Source of the DNA: Larkinella arboricola
GTDB taxonomy: Bacteria > Bacteroidota > Bacteroidia > Cytophagales > Spirosomataceae
DNA: 43,913 nt
Direction: 5' to 3'
Assembly: GCF_003259745.1 (NCBI RefSeq)
Contig: NZ_QLMC01000012.1
Coordinates: 1 to 43,913, forward strand
Positions 43,568 to 43,913 of this stretch are shown here, piece after piece (the stretch's first letter is position 1; each line of letters starts with the position of its first letter). The notes under the pieces are model-generated. The model had not been told where the DNA came from and ran no database searches. It saw only the letters and a list, made by a program, of their open reading frames with translations. The translations under genes and the position numbers were made by a program.

Positions 43568-43913
43568 ACCCTTAAAAATGAGCCAGTGAAAAGTAGCGTA
43601 AAAAACATAACTTTCACTGTAATTGAAAAGGGGAATGAAAGCAAATCGATTTACCGAATCGCAGATTGTAGCGATCCTTAAACAACAGGATAGCGGTCAA
43701 ACCGTCGCCCAGATTACCCGGGAGCATGGCATTAGTGAGGCCACGTTTTATAATTGGCGGGCCAAATACGGCGGCATGCAGGTTTCGGAAGTCAAGCGGC
43801 TTAAAGAGTTGGAAGAAGAGAATCGCCGGCTGAAGAAGATGTATGCCGAGCTGAGTCTGCAAAACGAAATTATTAAGGAGGTTCTGGGAAAAAAGTGGTG
43901 AGGCCTGCTGAGC
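43565..43913 (+). mobile_element. Left part of an IS3-family element (IS D)
   Basis: The ATPase gene breaks at a sequence TGAACCCTTAAAAATGAG that looks like an IS3-family left terminus (starting TG), followed 70 bases later by an orfA. The right part, including orfB, is beyond the window. Confidence 0.8.
43635..43901 (+). CDS. IS3 transposase OrfA (IS407-like)
   Basis: I start at ATG 43635, preceded by a strong AAAAGGGGA ribosome binding site, rather than a TTG four codons earlier. The 88-residue protein has a transposase_8 helix-turn-helix (MKANRFTESQIVAILKQQDS, QITREHGISEATFYNWRAKY) and a leucine-zipper-like C-terminus (LKELEEENRRLKKMYAELSL). It is the recognition subunit of IS D. The sequence GTGAGGCCT at its end probably overlaps the orfB start, which continues off the window. 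Confidence 0.9.
   Translation: MKANRFTESQIVAILKQQDSGQTVAQITREHGISEATFYNWRAKYGGMQVSEVKRLKELEEENRRLKKMYAELSLQNEIIKEVLGKKW

Noticed and set aside
1-43913. CRISPR arrays, tRNA and rRNA genes
   Set aside because: I looked for regularly spaced short repeats and for tRNA T-loop and anticodon patterns and found none that stand up.

Overview
The window reads as a chromosome segment of a Bacteroidota bacterium, most likely a Cytophagales member of the Spirosoma type. The grounds are Bacteroidetes-style promoters (TTTG or TTG, 19-21 bases, TAnnTTTG), weak Shine-Dalgarno signals, many small 'C-end' lipoproteins, a TonB receptor with a carboxypeptidase-regulatory-like N-terminus, a PadR plus MacB/FtsX-like permease pair with a permease-prefix domain, and a very large Asp-box protein with a type IX secretion tail. 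The genus is an inference from gene style; no rRNA or other marker gene is present.

Layout. 1-3030 is a nest of insertion sequences: an apparently intact IS3 element sits inside a second IS3 element, which sits inside an IS110 element, followed by another IS3 remnant. 3100-3940 is a compact HigBA toxin-antitoxin operon with visible promoter, operator-like palindrome and terminator. 3950-7560 holds small genes: a hypothetical protein, a response regulator broken by one in-frame stop, two lipoproteins and a Kazal-domain protein. 7987-9877 is an IS110 fragment cut by an ISL3 element whose transposase carries a nonsense codon. 10238-17263 is a probable iron/siderophore uptake operon: promoter, structured leader, TonB receptor, DUF4374 lipoprotein, two small membrane proteins, PepSY reductase-like protein and a DUF4198-like periplasmic protein. 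17379-23960 contains a PadR regulator and ABC permease bracketed by a direct duplication of about 1 kb that encodes a paralogous protein of unknown function next to recombinase remnants. 24485-27027 holds an SPFH-like membrane protein and small secreted proteins, and 27733-31623 is the giant Asp-box T9SS protein.

From 31799 the window changes character: a tyrosine recombinase, a rearranged IS3 element, about 1 kb of non-coding sequence, then two adjacent putative defence loci. The first (35642-40468) is strikingly AT-rich and encodes a GHKL ATPase, a protein with two phosphoribosyltransferase-like domains, and a TIR/SEFIR-domain protein; I do not recognise this trio as a named system. The second (40642-43567) looks like an ABC three-component system (DUF4297-type nuclease, middle component, SMC/Rad50-like ATPase) whose ATPase is cut off by another IS3 element at the window edge.

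A pattern running across the window is a set of five very short (14-16 base) GC-rich insertions with related sequence. Four interrupt transposase genes at conserved motifs and one interrupts an intergenic repeat for which uninterrupted copies exist in the same window.
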